DNA from: Dastarcus helophoroides
Lineage: Eukaryota; Arthropoda; Insecta; Coleoptera; Bothrideridae
NCBI GenBank assembly: GCA_028583605.1
Contig: CM053333.1
Span: forward strand, 10,872,638-10,936,637
Direction of reading: 5' to 3'
Length of the DNA stretch: 64,000 nt
Position 1 is the first letter of the stretch. Each line of letters opens with the position of its first letter. Under the pieces are notes generated by a model that saw nothing but the letters and a program-made list of their open reading frames with translations, was not told the DNA's origin and did not search any database. The translations under genes were made by a program, and so were the position numbers. This document shows positions 23,691-34,925 of this stretch, piece by piece.

Positions 23691-25530
23691 TATCGGGTGT
23701 TTTTCTTTAGTTGGGAGGTTACCTTTACCTGTAGTATTACTTATTATAAAGGCAAACTGATTTTGTTGATGGGGCTAATCGAAGCTAAACTATCTTCTAA
23801 AAATATTTTCAACTTCCCCCCACTACCGGTTATACCGGAAGAAGACATCAACTTTCTTATTTTAAATAGCAACCCCCAAATTTTATATTTTATTTAGATT
23901 TTACGTAAAAAAATAGGGTAAGTTTATGTATACATGTTTATTGCTAATTTTGATAGTTTTAAAGATATTTTAATTTTTCGAAAAAAAATGACAGAAAAGA
24001 GGGTTATTTTCACTCTTTGTATCTTTCTTAATATTTGCAGTAAAAACATGAAATTTGAGTTGAAGTCACGAAAGAATATAAAGGCTATAATAACGTAATC
24101 AGATTTTACATTTATTATACAGAGTGATGGAAATTTTATAATCTTTGCTGTTTTTATTTTATTCAAAAAAACTCTGGTTTTTTAAGTGGGAACTATATGT
24201 TTTTTGATTATTTTTGGATTTTTCACATAAAAAGAAGAAAAGTATATTTCTTATTTTTTAAAATTTTGTGCCGTTACAGAGGTATTTTACATAAATCTCA
24301 AAATAAAAAGAATCAAATATGTCTTTTTTGTTCAAGTAGGAAATTAACTGTAGGCAATAAAAGCTTAAAGAATTAATCATAATAAGTAATAGGAAAAAAA
24401 ATTGACAAAAATTTACATCAAGAACAACAAGGACGATCTTCTGTTTCAATATATTTAAAGGCATATTTTAAGATTTAGAATTGAATAATGTTTTTAAACA
24501 CATTCGATTGTTCCTAGCAATATGCTTGTCATGCAGTAGTCGTAGAAAAAATCACTAAAACATTTCCATTTCGATTTTCATTATAAATTTTAACGCTTAC
24601 AAATCCTGAGTTCTAATCTAACAGCATAACAGTTAAAGGACAAATTTTCTAGAACATTTGATGTTGATTTTTATTACTCCAAAAATGAGAAGTCTGTTTA
24701 ACAAACCATTTTTACGAAACTTACATTCGTGGCTCCCTAAACATTTTTCAATAAGTATTCTAACAATTAGTCAAAAACTTATTCGTCTTGTACGGTTATC
24801 TCTTAAATGTTATTTAGCCTAATATTTTTAGGCCTTGTCGTTATGTTTCTTTTTTGAAAATTTTGTTTTCTACTACCAAGTTGCTACTAGAGGAAAAAAA
24901 ATATATTTTTCTTTTTTATTTTGAATTATATCTCTGCAACGGTGCAAAATTTTAAAAAATTAGTCATATAACTTTTTTCTTCTTTTTTGCGTGAAGAATC
25001 CACAAATAATTAAAAAACGCATAGTTCCCATTTAAAAAAAACAGAGTTTTTTTAAATAAGACAAAAACAATAAAGATCATAAAATTTCCATCATCCTGTG
25101 TAATAAATGTAAAAACCTGATTACGTTATTATAGTTTCCATAATATTTCATGATTTCAAGCCAAATTTCATGTTTTTACTGCAAATAATAAAAAAGATAC
25201 AAAGAGTTAAAATAACCCTCTTTTCTGTCATTTTTTTTCGAAAAATTGAAATATCTTTAAAACTATCAAAGATAGAAATACACATGTATTCATAAACTCA
25301 CCTTATTTTTTTACGTAAAATCCAAATAAAGTATAAAATTTGGGGGTTGTTTTTTAAAATAATAAAGTTGATGCCTGCTTCCGGTATAACCGGAAGTGGG
25401 AGAAAGTTGAAAATATTTTTGGAAGGTAGTTTAGTTCCGATTAGCCCCATCGACAAAATCAGTTTGCCTTTATAATAAGTGATACTCCATATAAAGGTAA
25501 CCTCTCAACTAAAAAAAAATACCCGGTATA
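23691..25530. mobile_element. Long inverted-repeat (foldback-like) element, CGGGT ends
   Basis: The arms 23691-24290 and 24924-25530 are about 600 bases each and inverted. Matching blocks are 'gaggttacctttac'/'aaaggtaacctctc', 'ggggctaatcg'/'cgattagcccc', 'agagggttattttcactctt'/'aagagttaaaataaccctct', and the inner 'ttttgtgccgttacagag'/'ctctgcaacggtgcaaaa'. An inverted pair of 'ccggttataccgg' blocks also lies in the arms. The 630-base centre has no recognisable gene. The transcript could fold into a very long hairpin. Confidence 0.78.
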
Positions 25531-26040
25531 TTCAAAATCTACTTGTTTTCTAAAAAGTGTCAAAATTTCAACGTTTTATTGAAACAGGTTTTATGTTAGC
25601 CTAGAATTCTAATTGAAAAATTCGATTTTTTTAAGTTTCGATCCTAAAATGTGAGTAGATATTTTATTCACGGAGTTACCAGTAGAAAGCTACTAATTTT
25701 TTGGTAAAAAATTTCGATCAAATTGCCCACATTCTTAATCGCAATACGAAAGTTTTTCAATTTTTGTATTTGTAGATGTTTCCATGTTGATGTTATGGAT
25801 ATTTACTGAAACTATTAGATATCCTATCCAAGTGTTATTGTGTTTATTAATTTTTCTTGGTTTCAGAAGACAAGATTTGTATATGACTTCTATTCTTTTG
25901 AATAAATTATAAAATTTTCAGTATAAACTTGAATCGAGAAGTTGTCAATCGAAATTTTCAGTTTTTTAATTAAAATTTCATATTTTCAATTGAAATTTTC
26001 AATTTCTTCATCAAAACTCCCTACAAAATGTTAAGATTTT
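25531..26040. other. AT-rich sequence with a family-A fragment
   Basis: Nothing recognised except the short family-A piece at 25838-25884 (TTTTTCTTGGTTTCAGAAGA, then CAAGATTTGTAT). Confidence 0.45.
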
Positions 26041-26041
26041 T

Positions 26042-27395
26042 ACTCAGACCAGCGATGGTCCATTGGATATATTGCAAGGTTGTAGTACCCATAGTAACAT
26101 ACGGTTCTTTAATCTGGTGGCATAAAGCCAGAAAAAATTAAAGTGTTATCAAACTAAGCAAGGTACAAAGGTAGCTTGCTTAGGAATAACAGGGGCAATG
26201 CAAAGAACGCCCACTGCAGCCATGGAAGCACTGCTAGGTCTGCCTCCACTTCATCTGGTGGTGGAGGCGGAGGCCCTGTCTGCAGCCTACAGGCTAAAGA
26301 CAAACGGGTATGGAATGGAATCACCTAGATCAACATCCTAGAAATATTCAAGTGGATCTGTGCGAACCATACGCTAAGTATGCCATCGGACAGAACAAAG
26401 AACATCCTCAACTTTCACAAACCCTACCAGGTAGTAATACCGGAAAGGGGAGTTCAGTTAGTAGAACCAAAAAGAGAGAATGAATCAATCTGGTTCACAG
26501 ATGGATCCAAAACAAAGATAAGTACTGGTGCGGGAATAACCAGCAAAGAACCAGGGAATGAATTTTACATAAACCTGGGATCTTTGGCAACCATATTTCA
26601 GGCAGAAGTTACTGCAATTATAGCCTGTGCTGAAGCAATGATCAAGAGGTCTTATAAAAATAAGAGAATCGTGATCTACAGTGACAGCCAAGCAACACTA
26701 AAAGCGCAGAGAGCTTATGAAATAAGCTCTAGTACGGTCAGAGATTGTGTTGATAAGCTAAAAAACTTGGCACAGCACAATACAATTATACTTCGATGTG
26801 TTGAGGCCCATCGGGGAATTGAAGGAAATGAAAGAGCAGTTCTTTTAGTCAAAAGGGGAGCTGAGTTTCCTCTAGTAGGGCCGGAGCCTACTTGTCCGCT
26901 TCCCTACAGAGCCGCAAAAGAGGTAATAAAGGAACTACTAAAAAAAGAACACAGCACTCATTGGAGGGGTGTCAACGGTCTGAGGCAATCGCGGAAGTTC
27001 ATTGACGGAACATCAGAAACGAGAGCCAGAGAGCTATTACAGTTAAGCAAAAATCAGCTCAGGTGGACAGTTGGACTATTTACGGGACACTGTACCCTAA
27101 TGAAACATCTTACAACAGTTTGCGTAAAAGAAAATTCTACTTGTAGAATGTGTGGAGAGGAAGAAGAGACTGTTTTACACATATTATGCGAATGTCCGGC
27201 TCTGGCAAGGAATAGCAACAGCTTTGGAAATGCTCTGACTGAACCAAAGACAATAGTGGAGACACCCATAAAGAAGGTTCTGGAATTTTTCAAAAAAACG
27301 GGTCTATTATGAGATAATCGTGGGGGGGGGAAGGCACAATAAGCGATGGCTTCAGTGCTGTAGGGATGACCAACCCCACAGTAATAATAATAAGA
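26042..27395 (+). mobile_element. RNase H LINE, 3' half, with (TAA)n tail
   Basis: The 5' part (26042-26370) encodes the end of the reverse transcriptase: IVTYGSLIWWHKAR, ACLGITGAMQRTPTAAMEAL and LGLPPLHLVVEAEA, with a frameshift and a stop. The RNase H frame follows. The 3' UTR contains GGCACAATAAGCGATGGC and 'gatgaccaacccc' and ends in TAATAATAATAA, a tail known in I/LOA/R1-type LINEs. The element is 5'-truncated. Confidence 0.85.
26380..27312 (+). CDS. LINE RNase H domain with zinc knuckle (310 aa)
   Basis: This is the longest recognisable open frame in the window. RNase H is at about residues 38-160: the first Asp in WFTDGSK (Asp41), Glu76 in FQAEVTA, Asp102 in YSDSQAT and His144 in EAHRGIEGNERA. 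The last catalytic Asp, normally in GNExAD, is replaced by Val (GNERAV), so activity is doubtful. The C-terminus has a CCHC knuckle, CRMC (255-258), His267 and Cys272. The methionine at 26380 is only the first after an upstream stop. The original protein continued from reverse transcriptase, so this is part of a longer ORF2. Confidence 0.85.
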   Translation: MPSDRTKNILNFHKPYQVVIPERGVQLVEPKRENESIWFTDGSKTKISTGAGITSKEPGNEFYINLGSLATIFQAEVTAIIACAEAMIKRSYKNKRIVIYSDSQATLKAQRAYEISSSTVRDCVDKLKNLAQHNTIILRCVEAHRGIEGNERAVLLVKRGAEFPLVGPEPTCPLPYRAAKEVIKELLKKEHSTHWRGVNGLRQSRKFIDGTSETRARELLQLSKNQLRWTVGLFTGHCTLMKHLTTVCVKENSTCRMCGEEEETVLHILCECPALARNSNSFGNALTEPKTIVETPIKKVLEFFKKTGLL

Positions 27396-27683
27396 TTTTT
27401 AGCGAAAAAAATAAAATTTTCAAGTATTTTTGCGTCCGTAAAGTATATGGCTAGTATTTTTTGTTTGATAAAATTGAACCAATTTAGATGGGGCCTTAAA
27501 TCTCGTTTGGAGCAGGGCCGTTGATTACTTAGCTACGCCACTGGCTTTACCTGGAAATATCTACTTTAATGACGAAATTTTAAAATTCATTTTGAAATGT
27601 GAAAAAGCAACATATGGTTTAGGTTGTGGTCGAAAATCGACCAATTGTATACGTAAAGAACGAGATTTTTTTCACATAATTAA
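27396..27683. other. Spacer with one hAT-like end
   Basis: Nothing coding. The sequence GGAGCAGGGCCGTTGATTAC then TTAGCTACGCCACTG ends at 27543. Its reverse complement starts CAGTGGCGTAGC, a common end of insect hAT-like MITEs. I found no matching left end. Confidence 0.4.
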
Positions 27684-28940
27684 TTTGTATTTTGTATTTC
27701 GCATTTCGTAATTCGTATTTCGTATTTCGTATTTCGTATTTCGTATTTCGCATTTCGCATTTCGCATTTCGCATTTCGCATTTCGCATTTCGTGTTTCGT
27801 ATTTCGTATTTCGCATTTCGCAATTCGTATTTCGTATTTCGTATTTCGTATTTCGTATTTCGCATTTCGCAATTCGTATTTCGTATTTCGTATTTCGTAT
27901 TTCGTATTTCGTATTTCGTATTTCGTATTTCGTATTTCGTATTTCGTATTTCGTATTTCGTATTTCGTATTTCGTATTTCGTATTTCGTATTTCGTATTT
28001 CGTATTTCGTATTTCGTATTTCGTATTTCGTATTTCGTATTTCGTATTTCGTATTTCGTATTTCGTATTTCGTATTTCGCATTTCGTATTTCTTATTTCT
28101 TACCTCGTATTTCGTATTTCGTGTTTCGTATTTCGTATTTCGTATTTCGTATTTCGTATTTCGTATTTCGTATTTCGTATTTCGTATTTCGTATTTCGTA
28201 TTTCGTATTTCGTATTTCGTATTTCGTATTTCGTATTTCGTATTTCGTATTTCGTATTTCGTATTTCGTATTTCGTATTTCGTATTTCGTATTTCGTATT
28301 TCGTATTTCGTATTTCGTATTTCGTATTTCGTATTTCGTATTTCGTATTTCGTATTTCGTATTTCGTATTTCGCATTTCGCATTTCGCATTTCGTATTTC
28401 GTATTTCGTATTTCGTATTTCGTATTTCGTATTTCGTATTTCGTATTTCGTATTTCGTATTTCGTATTTCGTATTTCGTATTTCGTATTTCGTATTTCGT
28501 ATTTCGTATTTCGTATTTCGTATTTCGTATTTCGTATTTCGTATTACGTATTTCGCATTTCGCGTTTCGTATTTCATATTTCGTATTTCGTATTTCGTAT
28601 TTCGTTTTTTAGTATTTCGTATTTCGTATTTCGTATTTCGTATTTCGTATTTCGTATTTCGTATTTCGTATTTCGTATTTCGTATTTCGTATTTCGTATT
28701 TCGTATTTCGTATTTCGTATTTCGTATTTCGTATTTCGTATTTCGTATTTCGTATTTCGTATTTCGTATTTCGTATTTCGTATTTCGTATTTCGGATTTC
28801 GCATTTCGCATTTCGCATTTCGCATTTCGCATTTCCCATTTCGCATTTCGCATTTCGTATTTCGCATTTCATATTTCGTATTTTGTATTTCGGTGCTTCG
28901 TATTACATATTTCGTATTCAGTATTTCGTATTTTGTATTT
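27684..28940. repeat. Heptanucleotide satellite (TTTCGTA)n
   Basis: About 180 head-to-tail copies of TTTCGTA. The main variant is TTTCGCA, clustered in blocks near both ends and around 27866, 28078, 28376 and 28556. Rare variants such as TTTCATA and TTTTGTA look like CpG decay. Because 7 is not a multiple of 3 and the unit makes no stop codon, all six frames stay open and would give the repeat FRISYFV or YEIRNTK. These frames are not genes. The right edge runs into a SINE-like tail. Confidence 0.97.
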
Positions 28941-28982
28941 TGGCGCGATGGTGACACGAAGCACCGAAATACAAAATACGAA
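28876..28982. repeat. Inverted repeat at the right edge of the heptamer array
   Basis: A 26-base block near 28876-28901 (containing TTTCGGTGCTTCGT) is repeated in perfect inverted form at about 28955-28980 (ACGAAGCACCGAAA), leaving a spacer of about 53 bases. It marks an inversion or snap-back at the array end. Confidence 0.75.
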
Positions 28983-29030
28983 ATATGCGGTAAGTTTACA
29001 TCCTATCCAAAATGACTAAATGCACCTAAA
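28942..29030 (+). mobile_element. SINE-like tail (family S) joined to the heptamer array
   Basis: The blocks GATGGTGACACGAA, 'taagtttacatcctatccaa' and CCTAAAGAAGTTTTCACTTC match, in order, the end of the tRNA-headed element at 39040-39112 (GATGGTGACGCGAA, 'ggtttaccttctattcaa', CCTAAAGAAGTTTTCACTTT). The tRNA-like head of this copy is absent and the heptamer array takes its place. Confidence 0.65.
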
Positions 29031-32000
29031 GAAGTTTTCACTTCAACAATCTCAAAATTTCGATCTCTTTCTGAGATTAATGAAGAAAAGTTGTACATTC
29101 AACTCAAGTAGTGCTACTTTTTCTATGATTAGGTATTAAAGGTATTAAAAGAGTTCCTAGCTTAGAATATCCATATAGTTATTTTTCTTCAAAGGCGTTT
29201 TTAAGATTAAGCGATTTTTTAAGAAACTTAAATAAGGGAAAGAACAACGAGATGCAAAGTAATATGAAGGTACGATGGACTCGAGATAGGAAGCGACGCC
29301 TATCTGGATCGTCAAACGTCTTTAAAGCTCTTTGTATACTCAAGTGGTTTGATGAATGAAACGTGAAACACACTGATTTACACCTATAGTTAAATCCTTT
29401 GGGAGTTCCCAGGACTAAACTGACAAACCAGCATAAAAGAATGTTGTAAGAAACAAACTATACAAAACTTTACTTGAGCGACAAAATTCAATTGTTCGTT
29501 GAAAAATATGTTACATTACTCCAAACTATTTCATAGCAAATCAAACTCTAAATTTAACAGGACAAATCAATGTTTGAAAACAAAACATTTTGATCTCAAA
29601 ATTTTTATTTTAATCGATATTTAGAATTTATAATATTCTAATGTATGTATGTGATGGTGTATTTAGAATCTACAAACTACCTTTCAAGTTACGTTTTGAA
29701 AACTAAAAAATTAGCGATAAACCAATTTATCGGTAATAAAGTCGATTTTGGAAGGCCTGAGTGATATTCGCTACCTAATCCAGTGTATCAGTTTTACTCT
29801 GCAAAACATTTTCATAAATCCTTCGTGCAATTTCAATTACGTTTGGAACCTTCTGAAGTTCTATTGTTTCTGATTTGAGCGCGTTAAGTGAGTGACATTT
29901 CACGACACCTACAACTGTAAAGCTGTCTTTTGAAGGTCCTAAATAAAAATTTTATGGCTCAGTAGATGTCGCCGCTGTAAAAAAGTATTAATTTACAATT
30001 TAATTAGTACTTTTTCCCATAACTCTCGCAGGAGAATATGCATCTTGCATACGCTTAAGAGTGCCTGAAGAAATTAAAAATTAACAATTTAGTCGTAAAA
30101 CATTTATGATTATACTCACAAAAGTCATAAATAATCAAGGGAGCCAAACGCAAGGTGCTATTGCAACAAATTAAGATGTTGCAGAATAAACAATTACACT
30201 TTCTTAAGAGCTTAAGAAGCTGTATTTTTACAAAGAATTGTCAAACTTTGTTTAGGTAATTTCAAATTTAATTAATTGCGAATTACTTAATTTTAATTGC
30301 CTACATTGCCGTAGTAAAGGAAAGATGGGAAATGGTCACTATCTACATTGTTAGGCATTAAATTAGTCATAAAAGCTTTAGCTATTTCATTATTAAAGGA
30401 ATCTTTAGTCCCTAATTTGCAGTAAAATGTTTCTTTGTTGCTTTTTCACTTGATGCAGTTACAGATAAAATATACAAAACCCTGCAGATTGCGAGTGATG
30501 TTTCAGATTTCTTAGGGAAGTCGAATTAAAGCGAAGCCTAGTGATTTGTTTTTCTTTGGTCCCAAGGGTCCATACCTATACAAAAAAGTGAAACTAGGAC
30601 GCTTGCATTTTCATTATCGCGAAGGGAACGATCGATATCAGCATGCATCCAGAATGATGCGTATATAAGGATCGTAGGAAATTACACGCAGGAAAAATCT
30701 GCCGCATGCCAAGAGTGCAGGAAGCGAATGTTTTTAACAAGTTTATGCCGCTGCAGTAATTGCACAAAAGGCATGTACGAGTTGCTAGGGAAAAATACTT
30801 ACGCTTTTTGACTTTTCCTCATATACCTTACGTTTCATCGTGAAAGCTGAGAGCAATTGGCACTGCTTGCTAAGGAAATGACGTTAACCTTTGTTAATTT
30901 TTTGCCCCCTAAAAAATTAATTAACCGCTAGTGCAACACTGGGTTAAGATGTAGAAACATTAAATTTAAAAGCATAAAGCTTGCACTTCAGGAATTATTA
31001 AAAATCTCATAATTCGTTTTGAAATTCTACATCGATTTGCTCAAGTTCAAAGATATTTAAAGGGTACATTTCCACGTATATCTATATAGATTGGATCGAC
31101 AATACAAGCTCCTTTGGTTTGAAAACTTCTAAGAATGGCTTGTCTCCAAGCAATAGATGATTACTTGTCCTGCTGCGTATAAAATTGAGACAAACTTTCA
31201 ATACACAGAAAAATATATCACAGAAAACATATGAAAGCTATAAGCCAAACAAAAACGAATAAATTCTGCTTGGATGGATGTAATAAAATTCGCTTTAAAA
31301 ACTTTCGCGACGTCCTCAATACCATGTTTTGTGAAGATAAGTTTTAACAAGTTACATTAAAAAATATACATAGTTCTGGCGTGAAATTCCTCCTCTTGTA
31401 GATGTTTACTTATGAGTGGGACGCTGAAATATTGTCATGGATTAGTTGAATTTTTCCCTACTTTTTCCAGTGAATGAAATCGCCTTTTTTGGATCAGTTT
31501 CTATGTACCCTTGTTCAAGTCGTTAAAGGTTAAATTTTTTATCTAGGTTCAGTAAGTAGCTTGGCCTTTTTATGGTGCATCACCATATCACACGTATCCT
31601 GTAGGAGCTTTTATATTCCTTTTTTAAGATCATCTTCTTGCAGCCTTGTCGACGATGCATGGTAGCCTTAAAACTATTCCTGGATTCTTAACATATAAAA
31701 TATTGTTTATAGAACTAGAGCCCCTAAAGAAGTTTTCACTTCAAAAATTTGGATTTTGTAATAATCTATGTATTGAAAATTTGAAGTGCATTTAGAGAAA
31801 AAAAAAGTTAACAAAAAGTTTTCACGAAATTTGCACTGTGAAAAAAATTAGGCAGCCCTGGAGACTGCCGACAGAAGTGAAAACTTAAAACTACGCAATA
31901 ACAGTGTCTGTGTAATGCAAGTCGAACCCACAGTATAAAGAAATCAGCATATTGAAAATATTTTAAAACAAATGTTGTCCAACTGTCCAACCTGTTTATA

Positions 32001-32880
32001 TTTGTGGTTTGGATGCTTGTAGTCGTGTGGAAAGGAAACTGACAATAAAATACACTTACACTCTTTTTATTTATTGCACGTAATGTTCAACATCTTATTA
32101 GTATACTGTCAGCTGTCATCTCCCGAGCACAAGAGTAACATATTTTAGATTTTATTTTTAATACTAACATATATTTGGTTACAAAACAGTACATTGTCGC
32201 AGGGTTGTGCGGTAAATTTTCTCAGTATGATGCAGCTCTTCGAAACGCCGCCCCATAAAAGTTTTTTTCTTTAAAATAGACAAACAAAAACAACCTTCAA
32301 TTATGAGTTAAATGATCGATAAAAGGTTAAGAGTAAACTCAAAGCAGAACTGTCAACACATATGCAGCAATTATTTCAAATCCTCGATTAAAATATTCAA
32401 TTTTCGTAATATCGTATAAGTCTATGTCGAAATTATGACCTCCTTGAGGCTATTCCAAACTTTTGTTCAAATTTTGGCTTTAAATTTGAAATTTCGATTT
32501 TTTCTTAAAGATTTGAGGATAGTTTTTAAATTTGGATTTTTTTTAAACAATTTTATTCCTAAAACTATGCAATTACAATTTACAAATTAAAATCACACAA
32601 TATAAATATTTCCAAAATAAAAATCACGTAATGCCTTTTAATTTAATTTTGCTTATCATTCTCAAAAATTAGGCAATTTTCTTAAGTCAAAATGAAATTT
32701 TTTCTCGAAATAAAAAGTTCGCACGTTTAGTTTTTACATGTTTATCTGAACATTTAATTTTAAAATCAACATAACAGATTTTTTCCCGAAATTTTATTAA
32801 CAGTCTTTTGTTACGCAATTTGTATTTTAGTGTCGAAATTATTCCCTAAATGTTGGGATTTTTATTTGTGTATTACTAGC
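29031..32880. other. Unassigned 3.8-kb stretch
   Basis: No gene recognised. A short family-S tail (CCTAAAGAAGTTTTCACTTC) lies at 31712-31733. A TATA-like 'gtatataagga' near 30661 sits in a less AT-rich patch (30590-30760), but no reading frame follows it. The rest is AT-rich with only short frames. Confidence 0.4.
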
Positions 32881-32884
32881 ATCG

Positions 32885-32980
32885 ATTGAAATAAAAATCT
32901 TGTTTCCTGAAACCAAGAAAGATTAAAAAACAGAACAGAGGTTGCTCTAACGCGTTTCGTTATCATCTTCAGAGAGATAC
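32885..32980 (-). mobile_element. Family-A repeat fragment
   Basis: The minus strand reads CTCTGAAGATGATAACGAAA then CGCGTTAGAGCAACC and TTTCAGGAAACAAG. The pairing stem found in other copies between CTGAAGA and CGAAACG is shortened here. Confidence 0.73.
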
Positions 32981-33121
32981 TAAAAAAAAATATTACTAGC
33001 ATCGCTTGTGGTCGAAATTCGACCAAAATTAAATACATGTTTGTATGCAATTCTCAATTTTTGCCTTGATGATTTGAGGAATGGAATCGGAATATAAAAA
33101 ATTCTACTCTTTTTGAAAATA

Positions 33122-33305
33122 CGGTCAAAACCGGATATAACGACATCGTTTACAACGACGCATCGGTTATAACGACTAAATGGCAAGGTCCCGGCGATTA
33201 TTTTAAAAGCTAACTGTATTGCCGGTTATATTGCTTATAACAACTACCGGTTACAGCGTCCGTAGTTTGTGGTCGCTTCAATGTCGTTATATCCGGTTTC
33301 AACTG
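33122..33305. mobile_element. pogo/Tigger-like MITE (184 bp)
   Basis: The ends are inverted repeats of about 26 bases: CGGTCAAAACCGGATATAAC at the left and the reverse complement of CAGTTGAAACCGGATATAAC at the right. TA flanks both sides (33120-33121 and 33306-33307). The 'CAGT..AAACC..GATATAACG' end is typical of pogo/Tigger members of the Tc1/mariner superfamily. It has no coding capacity and would depend on a transposase elsewhere. Confidence 0.85.
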
Positions 33306-33446
33306 TAAATGTTTTTTATCGACAATTTTGACTTGCTTAAGAGATTTTACTTTTTTATTTGAAAATCACAATTTTTCTCAGAATTTTGGTCTTTCCTCGA
33401 AACAATGACTTTTTTGAATAATATGAATTTTATTGTTAAAAATTAT

Positions 33447-33780
33447 TGTAACGAAATTTAAATTATAGAATTTAGTACGTAAGAAAATTTTCTAGAAAGA
33501 TCTGATAAGGGGAAAGCGGCCGCGATAACGAAGCAAACGGCAGATAAGCGTTCCAGAAATTTCGGCAAACGATAAGCCTTATCTGCGGGATTTTTCTAGA
33601 ACCCGGGTCGGCTTTTCCTCGAGTCAGCTGGTTAGAGTTAGCTAGGGTAAGTGTAGTTAATTAGTGAGTTAGTAGTTAGAAGTGAGTTAATTATTCAGTT
33701 GTAGTGTTTCGAGCTTAGTTTGGAAATAAAGTGGTTATAATTCACGCGTAATAATTATTTCGAACCGATAAGCACGCAAT
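33447..33780. mobile_element. Candidate solo LTR (334 bp)
   Basis: This unit, distinctly less AT-rich than its surroundings, starts TGTAACGAAATT and ends AAGCACGCAAT. It is flanked on both sides by ATTAT (33442-33446 and 33781-33785), a 5-bp target duplication as made by retroviral-type integrases. An AATAAA polyadenylation signal lies near 33725, close to the 3' end. The exact 3' end is uncertain because the usual CA lies two bases further in. The family and strand are inferred. Confidence 0.58.
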
Positions 33781-34925
33781 ATTATGAATCTAAGACTTTT
33801 TCAAAGTTTCAGTTAAAAAAAAACTTTATTTTTCAAAATTTAAGTACTTTTAAATTTTAAACATTTCGAATATGTTCACTCCATAATTGGATTTTTTTTG
33901 AAAATTTTGATTTTTTTCAATATTTCAGCTTTTTATCAATATTCGTATTTTGTTATAAATTTTGACTTCGAAAAATTTTGCTATTTTAAAAATCTCAGTT
34001 TTTTAAAATGTCCACTTTGGAAATTTCGATTCTCGAATTTTTGACCTTTTCAAAGTTTTAACCTTTTTAAATTCTACTTTTTTTTTGATAACTTGGCCTT
34101 TTTAACTTTTTTTTTCAAAAATTTGACCTTTATAAATTACGATTTTCCAAAACGTTCAATACGTCCAAAACATTTTTATCTTTTTTTTGGCTTCCATTCT
34201 ATTTGAAAGATTTGAGCTTTTTTGCAAAATCCTACTTCTCAAAACGTTTTGATGTTTTTTTTTTTCAATTTCCACCTTATTTGAAAGATTTGACTTTTTT
34301 GCAAAATCCTACTTTTATTCGAAGTTGTGATTTTTTAAAAACCGCGACTTTTTAAAATATTTTCATTTTTCATCAAAGATTTTTTTAAATTTGTACTTTT
34401 TTTTTTGAAAAATGCCACCGTTTTTGAATATTTATACTGATTTTCGATTTTTTCGAAATATCAGCGCTTCTAGATTTCAGTTTTTTTTTTGAAATTTTGC
34501 GTTTTTGAATATTTAAACCTTTCTCGAGTCGACACTTTTGAAATTTCATTTTTTTTAACTGACTTTAAAATTTTGATTTTTTCAATATTTCGGCTTTTTA
34601 TCGATATTTTTATTTTGTTATAAATTTCGACTTGGAAAAATTTTGCTTTTTTCAAAATCTCAGTTTTTTTAAAATGTCGACTTTGAAAATTTGGATTCTC
34701 GAATTTTTAACCTTTTCAAAGTTTTAATCTTTCTAAATTCTACTTTTTTTTTGAAAACTTGGCCTTTTAAACATTTTTTTTCAAAAAGTTGACCTTCAAA
34801 AATTATGATTTTTTAAAACGTTCAAAACGTCCAAAACATTTTTATCTTTCTTTCGGCTTCCATCTTATTTCAAAGATATGAGCTTATTTGCAAAATTCTG
34901 CTTCTTTAAACATTATGATCTTTTT

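Noticed and set aside
27684..28940. CRISPR array
   Set aside because: The repeats are directly adjacent 7-mers with no spacers, and the genome is eukaryotic.
27672..29015. Several overlapping open frames of up to about 400 codons on both strands, made of repeats like YEIRNTK or FRISYFV
   Set aside because: They all come from the stop-free 7-bp satellite, which keeps all six frames open. There is no domain, start context or codon pattern.
33485..33640. A cluster of sites such as TCTAGA, AGATCT, GCGGCCGC, CCCGGG and CTCGAG that looks like a cloning vector polylinker
   Set aside because: The sites are spread over 150 bases of otherwise natural sequence inside a unit with LTR-like ends and a 5-bp target duplication. 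No vector backbone adjoins it.
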